64,000 bases of DNA from assembly GCA_000526575.1 (NCBI GenBank), contig JAGI01000002.1:3411001-3475000 (forward strand), given 5' to 3'. Within the stretch, counting starts at the first letter, position 1. Every line of letters begins with the position of its first letter. The translations under genes were made by a program, and so were the position numbers. Origin of the DNA: Clostridium sp. 12(A) (GTDB lineage: Bacteria; Bacillota; Clostridia; Lachnospirales; Lachnospiraceae). Positions 17,619 through 25,548 of this stretch are shown piece by piece. The notes beneath the pieces were generated by a model. That model was given only the letters and a program-made list of their open reading frames with translations, was not told where the DNA came from and ran no database searches.

Positions 17619-18218
17619 ATGTTCCGGCGATTTTTTAGAAATGGAAAGAAAGAGACGGGACAGGAGATCATCGGCATCATTGGTACAGGACATAGCGTAG
17701 GGGTGACTCATTTTGCAGTCATGACAGCAGGATATTTAAGCGGTATTTTAAGACGTAGATGTGCAGTTTTGGAATGGAATAGACATGGTGATTTTTCCAG
17801 AATGAGAGAAGTATGCGCAAAAGAACAGTTTCAGAAAGGAAGTTTCAAGCTTCTGGAGACCCAGTACTATGAGAATGCGGGGATCAATACACTTTTGCTG
17901 TGCAAAAAGTCAGGATTCCAGACCGTAATTGTGGATTATGGTACGGTAGAGGAAGACGGTTTTAAGGAATTTTTAAGATGTGACAGACAGTTTCTCCTGG
18001 GAAGCCTTAGCGAGTGGCAGATGAAGGCGTTTCTGGAGTTTGATAGTAAAGGGAATAAGGCGGAGAAAAGCTGGGAGACCTTCCTGACATTTGGCAGTGA
18101 AGAAGCCAGAAAAAATATGGAAAAGAGGCTCAAGTGCCCGATACGAAGAATTCCAGTTTCAGTAGACGCTTTTGCTGTCACTGGAGAAATGATTAAATTT
18201 TATCAACAGATATTTTAA
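17619..18218 (+). CDS. P-loop-like protein, partner of the upstream kinase (function unknown)
   Basis: The 199-residue protein (208 if the overlapping ATG at 17592 is used) begins with a basic stretch FRRFFRNGKK followed by GIIGTGHSVGVTHFAVMTAGYLSG. The pattern G-x(5)-G-V-THFA resembles the loop in the second domain of the preceding kinase (GAGATHIGIG) and again lacks the Walker A lysine. Later VIVDYGTVEEDGF resembles a Walker B strand. I infer a MinD/ParA-related pseudo-ATPase. AAGGAAAG before 17619 supports that start, whereas 17592 has its ribosome-binding site too close. It is tightly coupled to the kinase gene and ends at a strong terminator. Confidence 0.6.
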   Translation: MFRRFFRNGKKETGQEIIGIIGTGHSVGVTHFAVMTAGYLSGILRRRCAVLEWNRHGDFSRMREVCAKEQFQKGSFKLLETQYYENAGINTLLLCKKSGFQTVIVDYGTVEEDGFKEFLRCDRQFLLGSLSEWQMKAFLEFDSKGNKAEKSWETFLTFGSEEARKNMEKRLKCPIRRIPVSVDAFAVTGEMIKFYQQIF

Positions 18219-18219
18219 G

Positions 18220-18278
18220 ACCGCAGAGAGGATTGTGTCACGAAACTGTCCTTGTGGTCCTCTCCCATGCGGTTTTTT
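18220..18278 (+). terminator. Rho-independent terminator after the kinase/P-loop pair
   Basis: ACCGCA pairs with TGCGGT and, inside, GAGAGGA with TCCTCTC, followed by six T residues (18273-18278). Confidence 0.8.
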
Positions 18279-18305
18279 ACAAATGAAGTTACAGGGGAGA
18301 TGCAT

Positions 18306-18551
18306 ATGAAAAAAAGAAAAGCCAGAAAACGGGTGGAAGATACCAAAGAATCCCAGTATCTGGAGGGGCTTAAGAAATACCGGGATCAGGGGATTCCCAT
18401 TATAATAGATGGAAAAGAATCTCCGGAAGAAGACTGGAACAAGATATTTAAAGTAAAGGAGGAGGATTGCTTTTACATGGCGGACTATGTTCCGAATGAA
18501 ACAACTGGAAAGCTCAAGGAAATAAGATTTGATAAAATTTATAACCGGTAG
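18306..18551 (+). CDS. Small basic protein of unknown function
   Basis: An 81-residue, soluble, charged protein (MKKRKARKRVEDTKESQYL at the N-terminus, KIFKVKEEDCFYMADYVPNE in the middle). I do not recognise it. An AGGGGAG at 18292-18298 lies about six to seven bases before the ATG at 18306; another ATG at 18300 is too close. Its stop is followed by a structured stretch and then the promoter of the GH18 gene. The ribosome-binding site and good coding character support a real gene. Confidence 0.6.
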   Translation: MKKRKARKRVEDTKESQYLEGLKKYRDQGIPIIIDGKESPEEDWNKIFKVKEEDCFYMADYVPNETTGKLKEIRFDKIYNR

Positions 18552-18640
18552 TTTTCCGTCAGCATAAGGGGTGCGCAATGGGATGCCATCTTCAGCCTAA
18601 AGTTGGCTTAGCTTGAGCATCAGGGTGGGATCGGGGAAAA
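18552..18640 (+). other. Structured intergenic sequence, possibly an RNA element
   Basis: An outer pairing TTTTCC (18552-18557) with GGAAAA (18635-18640) encloses GATGC/GCATC (18582-18586 with 18617-18621) and an inner AGCC/GGCT hairpin (18594-18597 with 18605-18608). Two similar blocks, AGCATAAGGGGTG and AGCATCAGGGTGG, repeat within it. It matches no riboswitch class that I can recall with confidence. It lies upstream of a TATAAT (18684-18689), so if transcribed it belongs to the preceding transcript. Confidence 0.4.
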
Positions 18641-18749
18641 TTAACGTAATGAAAATGTAAATTCCAAAAATCAGGAAATATGATATAATCGTAAAGAAAA
18701 ATGTAGAACTAAGTGCAGACAACACGATCCAATAGCAGGAGGAAAGCAG

Positions 18750-20411
18750 ATGAATAGGAAAGCCGTCCCGGTTCTCGTGGCGCTGGGATTGATTTTAATC
18801 ATAATTGCCGGTTTCTTTGGAACCCGGATTATAGAGCGATATATCCCCACCAATCAAAAAGCAGATATGACAGAGCTGCTGGGAGTAAAAGATGACGAAG
18901 TAGCCTTGTATCTCAATGAGGAATTGCAGGAAGAGAAAGGGATATTTGTAGAAGGACAGACGTATCTTCCCATTGATTGGGTCAACCGTACGTTAAATGA
19001 ACGTTTTTACTGGGATACCAACGAAAAGCTTCTCGTATATGCGCTGCCGGACTCCATTGTCTATGCGGATCATTCCACCGTGGGGAGTACTGGTAAGCCC
19101 CTGATCTGGGTGGATAAAGATGCAGTATATCTTTCTGCCGGCCTGGTGGCTAACTATACAGATATCCGGGTGGCAGCCTATGACAGCGCACTTAATAAAC
19201 GTATTTTTATCAATAACACATGGGATGCCTTAAATAAAGCAGTCGTAAAGAATGACAGCAATATCCGTGTAAAAGGAGGGGTTAAAAGCCCCATTGTGAC
19301 CTGGAGCGCCAAAGGGAGCCATGTCACAGTCCTTGAATCCATGAAGCGGTGGGACAAGGTAAGGACGGAAGACGGATTTGTTGGGTATGTGGAGCACAGA
19401 CATCTTGGCGAAAGAACAAGTGAGACTTTAAAAAGCACCTTTGAAGCACCTGTCTATAAAAGCATAACTATGGATGAGCCAGTGAATCTCGCCTGGCATC
19501 AGCTGACCAGTTCAGACGGAAATGCTTCCTTTGACAGCTTGATTGCCAATACAAAAGGAGTCAATGTCATATCCCCTACCTGGTATGAGCTTACCGATAA
19601 CGAAGGGAATTTTAAGTCCCTGGCAGACGCGGGATATGTAAAGAAAGCCCATGATAAGGGATTAAAGGTATGGGCTCTTATCAATAACTTCAGTAAGGAC
19701 GTGAATACAGAGATACTGTTATCCAAGACCTCTACAAGACGGAAGCTCATTGAATCCCTGATGGCAGAGGCCAAAAAGTATGGTTATGATGGGATTAATC
19801 TGGATTTTGAAGGAATTAAGGAAGAAGCCGGAGTACACTACATACAGTTTATCCGGGAGCTGTCCATATCCTGCCGGAAAGATGGACTTGTATTATCTGT
19901 GGACAACTACGTGCCTATGGCGGGGAATAAGTTCTATAACCGGAAGGAACAGGGCATTGTAGCAGATTACGTCATTATCATGGGATATGACGAACATTAT
20001 GCCGGAGGAGATGCCGGTTCCGTTGCCTCGATTGGATATGTAGAAAATGGAGTCAAGGACACTCTATTAGAGGTTCCAAAGGAAAAGGTCGTCCTTGCCA
20101 TTCCCTTATACACCAGAGTCTGGACCGAAGACGAGAGTGGAAAAACCACCTCATCCTCCATTGGAATCGCAAAAGCAAAGGATTGGGTCACTGAAAATAA
20201 AGTAGAACTCAGCTGGCTGGAGGAATCAGGCCAGTATTACGGAGAGCTTAAGTCCACGGATGGCATGAAAAAGCTTTGGCTGGAAGAAGAGCGTTCCATA
20301 GGATTAAAGATGAATGTAATCAAACAGTATGATCTTGCAGGAGTTGCCTGCTGGAAGCTTGGATTTGAGCCGGCTGATATATGGGATGTTATAAAGCTGG
20401 ATAAAAAATAA
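18750..20411 (+). CDS. Membrane-anchored GH18-family glycoside hydrolase (spore/cell-wall type)
   Basis: The 553-residue protein has an N-terminal signal anchor (VLVALGLILIIIAGFFGT, about residues 8-25). An extracellular region of about 220 residues follows, with a copper-amine-oxidase-N-like fold (EGQTYLPIDWVN) and an SH3-like segment (VTVLESMKRWDKVRTEDGFVGYV). The GH18 barrel begins near residue 240. Its catalytic motif is DGINLDFEG, with the acid at Glu354, and it keeps the late barrel strand VIIMGYDEH and the terminal tryptophan segment GVACWKLGFE. It resembles YaaH/SleL-type N-acetylglucosaminidases that cleave peptidoglycan. GGAGGAAAG precedes the ATG. A CwlD-like amidase lies two genes downstream, fitting cell-envelope or spore-cortex work. 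Confidence 0.82.
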   Translation: MNRKAVPVLVALGLILIIIAGFFGTRIIERYIPTNQKADMTELLGVKDDEVALYLNEELQEEKGIFVEGQTYLPIDWVNRTLNERFYWDTNEKLLVYALPDSIVYADHSTVGSTGKPLIWVDKDAVYLSAGLVANYTDIRVAAYDSALNKRIFINNTWDALNKAVVKNDSNIRVKGGVKSPIVTWSAKGSHVTVLESMKRWDKVRTEDGFVGYVEHRHLGERTSETLKSTFEAPVYKSITMDEPVNLAWHQLTSSDGNASFDSLIANTKGVNVISPTWYELTDNEGNFKSLADAGYVKKAHDKGLKVWALINNFSKDVNTEILLSKTSTRRKLIESLMAEAKKYGYDGINLDFEGIKEEAGVHYIQFIRELSISCRKDGLVLSVDNYVPMAGNKFYNRKEQGIVADYVIIMGYDEHYAGGDAGSVASIGYVENGVKDTLLEVPKEKVVLAIPLYTRVWTEDESGKTTSSSIGIAKAKDWVTENKVELSWLEESGQYYGELKSTDGMKKLWLEEERSIGLKMNVIKQYDLAGVACWKLGFEPADIWDVIKLDKK

Positions 20412-20444
20412 ACGAATGAGAGTTAGAGACAGGAAGGTCATGTC

Positions 20445-21863
20445 ATGAAGAAGAGGTCCATATTGGCAGCAGTCATAGTGGCTGTATGTGTGACAGCAGG
20501 ATGTTCCCTTAAGGAGCAGGTGCCGGAAAACACGAAGGAGAGTGAGGAGAGCAGGAGGGAAACGAAAGCTCCCACCACAGAAATCCCCACAACAAAGGAC
20601 ACCCAGCAGACCACAGAAGCTGAAACACCGGAGGCAGAAGAGGAAGCGGGTGTGAAAATTGTGATTGCTACCGATATGCATTATCTTGCAAGAGATTTGA
20701 CGGATTTTCAAAAAAGCTTTCAGTATACCGTGGATCACGGAGACGGAAAGGTGATGCAGTATGTTTGGGAAATCACGGATGCCTTTATTGAGGAAGTAAA
20801 GGAAGAAAGGCCGGATTTAGTCATTTTAAGCGGTGACTTAACCTATAACGGAGAAAAAGAGAGCCATGAGGAATTTGCATCTAAGCTGTATGAGATAGAG
20901 GAGGCAGGCATTCCAGTCATCGTGATTCCAGGAAATCACGATATCAATAATCCGTTGGCGGCCAGATTTGCAGGAGATACTGTAGAAAAAGCTGAATCCA
21001 TTACTTCTCAGGAATTTGAGGAGATTTATGAGGATTTTGGCTACAATGAGGCAGTCAGCCGGGATACCGCCTCTCTTAGCTATGTTTATCAGATCAACGA
21101 TACCACCAGGGCATTCATGCTTGACAGCTGTCAGTACGAGTCCAAAAACCTGGTTGGAGGCATGATAAAGGATGATACCTATGACTGGATCGAAGAGCAG
21201 ATGGAGGAGGCCCATGAGCTTGGGATGCAGGTGCTTCCTGTAAGTCACCACAATCTTCTTGATGAAAGTGAGGTATATTTACAGGACTGCACCATTGAGC
21301 ACAGTGAACAGCTGATTGATCAGCTGGAAAGCTGGGAAGTCCCTCTTTATCTAAGCGGTCACCTTCATGTCCAGCATTATATGAAGTCAGCCAAAGATTC
21401 CGGAATCGATGAAATCGTCACCAGTTCCCTGGCCACCCCACCCTGCCAGTATGGAGTGCTGGAGTATAAAAAAGATGGGGGCTTCCGCTATCATACAAAA
21501 GCCCTGGATATGAAAGCGTGGGCGGAAAAAACAGGGAACAGGGATAAGAATCTATTGAACTTTGATACATATGGAAAGCAGTTTTTAAGTAAGGTATTCT
21601 ATAATCAGGCTCAGGATGAATTTGACCGCCGGGATGTGTTAAAGAATCTTACCAGGTATCAAAGAGACCAGATGGCGAAGGTCTATGCAGAGCTTAATGT
21701 GGCATGTACGTCGGGAAAGGTCTATTCCATACGGGATAAGGTGATGCAAAAGGCAGGCTATGGGATGTGGCTGGAAGAGGGCTATCAGAGCATTCTTTCA
21801 GAGTATGTGCAATGGATTACCTCTGATGGGACAAAGGACTATAATCTGCTGGACAAAGAATGA
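20445..21863 (+). CDS. Lipoprotein calcineurin-like metallophosphoesterase
   Basis: The 472-residue protein has a lipoprotein signal (ILAAVIVAVCVTAGC, lipobox at Cys20), a Thr/Glu-rich linker to about residue 67 and a metallophosphoesterase domain. The metal motifs are in order: ATDMHYL (D-x-H), LVILSGDLTYNG (GD), VIPGNHDIN (GNHD), LPVSHHN and LSGHLHVQHY (GHLH). It hydrolyses a phosphoester outside the membrane; the substrate may be a nucleotide, teichoic acid-like polymer or phosphodiester. It starts 33 bp after the GH18 gene and is probably in the same transcript. Confidence 0.85.
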   Translation: MKKRSILAAVIVAVCVTAGCSLKEQVPENTKESEESRRETKAPTTEIPTTKDTQQTTEAETPEAEEEAGVKIVIATDMHYLARDLTDFQKSFQYTVDHGDGKVMQYVWEITDAFIEEVKEERPDLVILSGDLTYNGEKESHEEFASKLYEIEEAGIPVIVIPGNHDINNPLAARFAGDTVEKAESITSQEFEEIYEDFGYNEAVSRDTASLSYVYQINDTTRAFMLDSCQYESKNLVGGMIKDDTYDWIEEQMEEAHELGMQVLPVSHHNLLDESEVYLQDCTIEHSEQLIDQLESWEVPLYLSGHLHVQHYMKSAKDSGIDEIVTSSLATPPCQYGVLEYKKDGGFRYHTKALDMKAWAEKTGNRDKNLLNFDTYGKQFLSKVFYNQAQDEFDRRDVLKNLTRYQRDQMAKVYAELNVACTSGKVYSIRDKVMQKAGYGMWLEEGYQSILSEYVQWITSDGTKDYNLLDKE

Positions 21864-21923
21864 CGGAAAGTCGTCTTAACTGGTTCTTTTTTATTTCACA
21901 GGAAGATATAATTCATTAAGAAT

Positions 21924-22637
21924 GTGTATCAGGTAGAAAATGTGAAATTAAAAAAATGGGAACCGTTTATGGCGGTGATTTTGCTTGTATTAGTATATGT
22001 CATATCAAGTCAGGCCGGAAAAATGACGGCAGGAGTCAGTGTAAAGGCTGGAAAGGAAAAGCCAGTGGTTGTCATCGATGCCGGACATGGAGGGAATGAT
22101 CCGGGTAAAATCGGAGTTGATGGGACCCTGGAAAAGGATATTAATCTGCAGATCGCATATCGGCTTAAAAAATATCTGGAAGCCTCGGACGTTGATGTGG
22201 TTCTTACCAGAAAGAATGACAATGGTCTTTATACGGAACGGGACAGCAAAAAGAAGATGGCGGATATGACAAAACGATGTGACATTATTAATGATACGAG
22301 TCCGGACCTTACCGTTAGCATACATCAAAACAGTTATCATCAGGAAGAGATTTCCGGAGGTCAGGTATTTTACTATAAGCGATCTGAAAAGGGAAAACGC
22401 CTGGCTGAGATTTTACAGGAACGGTTTGATTACGTTCTGGGAGATAAAAATACCAGACTGGCAAAGCCAAATGATAACTATTATCTGCTGCTTCATGTAA
22501 AAACTCCTATTGTTATTGTGGAATGCGGATTTTTGACCAACTGGAAGGAAGCTGGCCTGCTAAATTCAGACGAATACCAGGACCGCCTGGCCTGGACGAT
22601 ACATATGGGAATTATGGAATATTTAAATGCAAGATAA
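21924..22637 (+). CDS. cwlD: N-acetylmuramoyl-L-alanine amidase, CwlD-like
   Basis: The 237-residue protein has an N-terminal membrane segment (PFMAVILLVLVYVISS) and an Amidase_3 domain: VVIDAGHGGNDPGKIG (zinc His), EKDINLQIAYRLKKYL (zinc Glu), VSIHQNSYH (zinc His) and VIVECGFLTN with the catalytic Glu. Length and order match CwlD, which with PdaA makes muramic-delta-lactam in the spore cortex. The frame has no good ATG at its beginning; the GTG at 21924 is the assumed start, and a second GTG at 21942 is an alternative. A strong terminator follows. Confidence 0.82.
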   Translation: MYQVENVKLKKWEPFMAVILLVLVYVISSQAGKMTAGVSVKAGKEKPVVVIDAGHGGNDPGKIGVDGTLEKDINLQIAYRLKKYLEASDVDVVLTRKNDNGLYTERDSKKKMADMTKRCDIINDTSPDLTVSIHQNSYHQEEISGGQVFYYKRSEKGKRLAEILQERFDYVLGDKNTRLAKPNDNYYLLLHVKTPIVIVECGFLTNWKEAGLLNSDEYQDRLAWTIHMGIMEYLNAR

Positions 22638-22640
22638 ACG

Positions 22641-22691
22641 ATACCCTGATGGTTATTCACAGAGAAGGTCTGTGTCAAACCATCAGGGTAT
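22641..22691. terminator. Bidirectional terminator between cwlD and the coiled-coil gene
   Basis: ATACCCTGATGGTT (22641-22654) pairs perfectly with AACCATCAGGGTAT (22678-22691), with an inner CACAG/CTGTG. T-rich sequence follows on the plus strand. The flanking genes are convergent. Confidence 0.9.
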
Positions 22692-22695
22692 TTTA

Positions 22696-23439
22696 TTAAG
22701 CTTTCGAATCATTCGATTCTAGCTGTTCCTGGGTATCAGCAGTTAATAATGAATCCTTCTCCTCTGTACGAACTTCGACTTCCGGTTTCACGATTTCTTC
22801 ATTTCTGCTGGATATAGAGTCTAAGGAATCTCCAAGTTTTTCTGCGATATCTGAAGATATTTTTTGGGAACGGCTCTTTAGCTCACTGATTTTTTCCAGT
22901 TTAGATGTGGTGCTTCCGTTTATGGAGTGGAATTCAGCAGTCATTACCTTTATCTGTCCATCTAATTTGCCTTTTACGGAAGAGAGTACCTCAGTCTGAT
23001 CTGTTCCATTGGATAAAGCGGTTAGGCCATTTAGCTGATCTGTCTGGACTTCTTCTTTTGTTTTTGGTTTTTCATAAATCATACCAGTAGTGTCCTCAGA
23101 TTCTTTCTTTTCCTTGTCCTCTGTTTGAAGCTTTGTAATCTGTTCATCAATATCCTTCATTTGCTGTTCGTATTCTTTCAGCTGCTGGTCCAGGTCGGTT
23201 GATCCATTTTCTGTAGCAGAATCAATTAGGGACTGTTTTCGTTCCTGCAAATATTCCTTTTGTTTCATCAACTGTTCGATCATGCTTTGCTTTTTCCCAG
23301 CGGGAGAAATTGTGGCCACATCAGTTCCTGTCTTTTCTGCTTTGATCCCATTTAAGATCTCGTTCTTTATTGCAGCCGAACGGTTTATGGACTGGATATT
23401 AAGTCCACCAGCGTTCGAACTGAGTGTACTGATATTCAT
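22696..23439 (-). CDS. Coiled-coil protein of unknown function
   Basis: A 247-residue soluble, highly charged protein without signal peptide or membrane segment. A long helical, coiled-coil-prone stretch covers about residues 50-110 (KQKEYLQERKQ, LKEYEQQMKDIDEQITKLQ), followed by a second helical part. The N-terminus (MNISTLSSNAGGLNIQSIN, then DVATISPAG) resembles Ser/Asn-rich leaders of flagellar or secreted helper proteins, but I do not recognise a family. AGGAGGG six bases before the ATG supports the start. It lies 116 bp downstream of the AgrC-like kinase gene on the same strand. Confidence 0.65.
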   Translation of the reverse strand: MNISTLSSNAGGLNIQSINRSAAIKNEILNGIKAEKTGTDVATISPAGKKQSMIEQLMKQKEYLQERKQSLIDSATENGSTDLDQQLKEYEQQMKDIDEQITKLQTEDKEKKESEDTTGMIYEKPKTKEEVQTDQLNGLTALSNGTDQTEVLSSVKGKLDGQIKVMTAEFHSINGSTTSKLEKISELKSRSQKISSDIAEKLGDSLDSISSRNEEIVKPEVEVRTEEKDSLLTADTQEQLESNDSKA

Positions 23440-23555
23440 AACATGCCCTCCTGAATTTATTTTCTATGTAATTTGTCGGATATAGGTCCATCAATATAAG
23501 AGACATGTTGTAAACGGTACATCTACAGATGTAAACGGGTCTTAATACCCCGGTT

Positions 23556-24821
23556 TTAAAGAGTTAAAGGGATCATGAGGGAAAAATGAAAGATACTATC
23601 CTGGGCTGCTAATGACAGGGTTCCGTGGCAGCGTTCTACGGCCTGATGAATATTGGTGAGACCAATACCGTGAAGCCTGGAATCTTCCTTGGTGGATACA
23701 AAAATATCGGCTCTATCCGATTTTGGGGAGGGGAGAGGGTTTTTAATTTCAATCATCAGACAGGAATGACGGACATAGGAGACCGCTTGTATGGCTTTTG
23801 TTTCCTCTTTCGAAAGCTTTGAGCATGCTTCCAGGGCATTGTCCAGAGCATTGCTTAAGATGATACATAAGTCCATGGGAGACAGCATCTCAGAGGGTGG
23901 AAAGATCAGATCGGTTTCCAGTTGAATTCCCTTTGCCTGTGCCAGAACCAGCTTTTCTCTAATAATGGCATCTGCGTAAACATTTCCGGTGGAAATATGA
24001 GGAGACAAGGAATTGACTGAGTGAGTTATGGAATTAAGATACTCCAGTGCTTCTGTCTCCTTTCCGCCGCTTATTAAATTTTTAATGCAAAGCATATGGT
24101 TCTTAAAATCATGCCGAAATGAGGACAACTGCTTTTCTTCTTCCTTCCAGGCCGTCATCTGTCGCTCCAGAAACAGGTTTTGCTGTTTTTCCAGAGCCAA
24201 TACCAGCCTGCGATCTACGTAATAGAGAGAGAACAGCAGAAGAATTACTCCGGCTATGGCGGCAAGTGTAATGAGAAGGTTTGTCCAAAGACTGTTATCA
24301 GAGGCCATACTTCTGGTTCCGTAATAAATCACAGAGTATTTGATAAAGCAGGACAGTAAAAGGAGATAAATATTTCCTTCGAGGGAGATTTCTCCTTTCA
24401 GATTCCTGTATTTTCTTGCCACCCATTCCAGAACCAAAGCGAAGAATAGAATGGTCAATCCATCGCAGAGACCATAGAGGAGGTCATACCATAACAGATG
24501 ACCGGCCACTCGTTTTGCAGTATATTGAATCAGCGGAAGAAAGATAAAGTTAGAGGTGTATCCAAGACCGTCCATAAAGATGGCGATCATGATTTTCTTT
24601 CCCGTTTGATTCTCAAACAGAACCAGTATCATAGCGGTGGTCGTGAGAAGAAAGAATACTTCCTGTGGAAAAACCTTATATAATCCTAAGTTTATGTTGA
24701 TAAAGCTTACCAGTCCCTGAGTGACTGCGATTCCAAGAAGGGTAAGAGCATGACTGAATCTGGCTTTTAAAATCCTGTTTAAAAAATGATACTCAATGAG
24801 TACAGAGAATAATGAATAAAT
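23556..24821 (-). CDS. GHKL sensor histidine kinase, AgrC/YesM-like (start probably AUU or AUA)
   Basis: The C-terminal part has a phospho-acceptor motif FRHDFKNHMLCIKN and a GHKL ATPase (LCIILSNALDNALEAC, then GIGLTNIHQAVE). The N-terminal half is a set of about six membrane helices, as in AgrC-type quorum sensors. The first ATG is at 24632, but the frame stays open for 63 more codons and encodes a plausible first membrane helix (IIYSLFSVLIEYHFLN). A GGAGGGG Shine-Dalgarno (complement of 24830-24836) stands 8 bases before an ATT at 24821 and 5 before an ATA at 24824, and no ATG, GTG or TTG exists between. The full protein would be about 421 residues, normal for AgrC-like kinases. It directly follows the LytTR regulator gene. 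Confidence 0.75.
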   Translation of the reverse strand: MYSLFSVLIEYHFLNRILKARFSHALTLLGIAVTQGLVSFININLGLYKVFPQEVFFLLTTTAMILVLFENQTGKKIMIAIFMDGLGYTSNFIFLPLIQYTAKRVAGHLLWYDLLYGLCDGLTILFFALVLEWVARKYRNLKGEISLEGNIYLLLLSCFIKYSVIYYGTRSMASDNSLWTNLLITLAAIAGVILLLFSLYYVDRRLVLALEKQQNLFLERQMTAWKEEEKQLSSFRHDFKNHMLCIKNLISGGKETEALEYLNSITHSVNSLSPHISTGNVYADAIIREKLVLAQAKGIQLETDLIFPPSEMLSPMDLCIILSNALDNALEACSKLSKEETKAIQAVSYVRHSCLMIEIKNPLPSPKSDRADIFVSTKEDSRLHGIGLTNIHQAVERCHGTLSLAAQDSIFHFSLMIPLTL

Positions 24822-25528
24822 TATGTCAACCCCTCCTTTTGCATCTGCTTCATAAATGCCATGGAGAAGTCATAGTATTTCCGCTTGCTGATAGGAATGC
24901 ATTCCCCATTTGTAAGAAAAATATCCGTTTTGCTAAGGCGCATGACAGAGTCCATGTTTACGATAAAGCTGCGGTGGCACCTGAAAAATTGAGTTGGGAG
25001 AGTTTTTTCCAGAGTTTCCAGCTGCTGGTAATATTCAAGATCTGTATTCCGTGTATGGATTGTCACCTTTCGGTTCCTCACTTCCAGATAAAGAATTTCA
25101 GAATAAGAAAAACGTTGAATGGAGGAACCTGATTGAATCGTGAGATACTCCTCATGTAAAGCGCGAAGTTGTCCGATTACATGATCAAGAACTGCCTCCA
25201 GCTTATCTGTATTTACAGGCTTTATCAGGTAATGAGACGCGTCCACATCAAAGGCTTCAAATACATATTCCTTATAGGCTGTCAGAAATATTATTTTAGA
25301 GCGAATGAGTTTTTTTCTTAGTATTCTGGCTGTCTCTATGCCGGAAATTCCACCCATCTTAATATCCAGAAAAATAATATCCGGGGTAATATCAGTATTT
25401 AATAAGTCTTCTCCGTTTGAGAACACAGTTAACTGGAAGGGCACTTTTTTAAGTAAAAAGTACCCTTCCAGCTGTTTGGAAAATTTATTTGTAAATTCGG
25501 TTTGATCATCGCAAAGGAATAGATTCAT
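24821..25528 (-). CDS. LytTR-family response regulator (AgrA-like)
   Basis: The 235-residue protein has a receiver domain (NLFLCDDQ at the acidic pocket, phospho-acceptor Asp in DIIFLDIKMGG, KPVNTDKL with the conserved Lys) and a C-terminal LytTR DNA-binding domain (YLEVRNRKVTIHT, FRCHRSFIVNMDSV). It should control genes, including its own operon, downstream of the cognate AgrC-like kinase, whose frame begins at its stop codon. It follows asnA by 20 bp on the same strand. No AgrD-like peptide or AgrB-like protease was seen next to it, so the signal is unknown. Confidence 0.9.
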   Translation of the reverse strand: MNLFLCDDQTEFTNKFSKQLEGYFLLKKVPFQLTVFSNGEDLLNTDITPDIIFLDIKMGGISGIETARILRKKLIRSKIIFLTAYKEYVFEAFDVDASHYLIKPVNTDKLEAVLDHVIGQLRALHEEYLTIQSGSSIQRFSYSEILYLEVRNRKVTIHTRNTDLEYYQQLETLEKTLPTQFFRCHRSFIVNMDSVMRLSKTDIFLTNGECIPISKRKYYDFSMAFMKQMQKEGLT

Positions 25529-25548
25529 GGTATTTTTCCTATTTTATC

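Noticed and set aside
18159..18578. 139-codon minus-strand frame
   Set aside because: It covers a terminator and the small basic protein gene on the other strand, whose ribosome-binding site and composition are better.
18552..18640. Possible c-di-GMP, c-di-AMP or TPP riboswitch
   Set aside because: Conserved core motifs of these classes (for example GCACAGGGCAAACC or CUGAGA) are absent; it is kept only as an unassigned structured sequence.
20304..20738. 144-codon minus-strand frame
   Set aside because: It lies across the end of the GH18 gene and the lipoprotein start; Cys/Phe-rich composition is typical of an antisense shadow.
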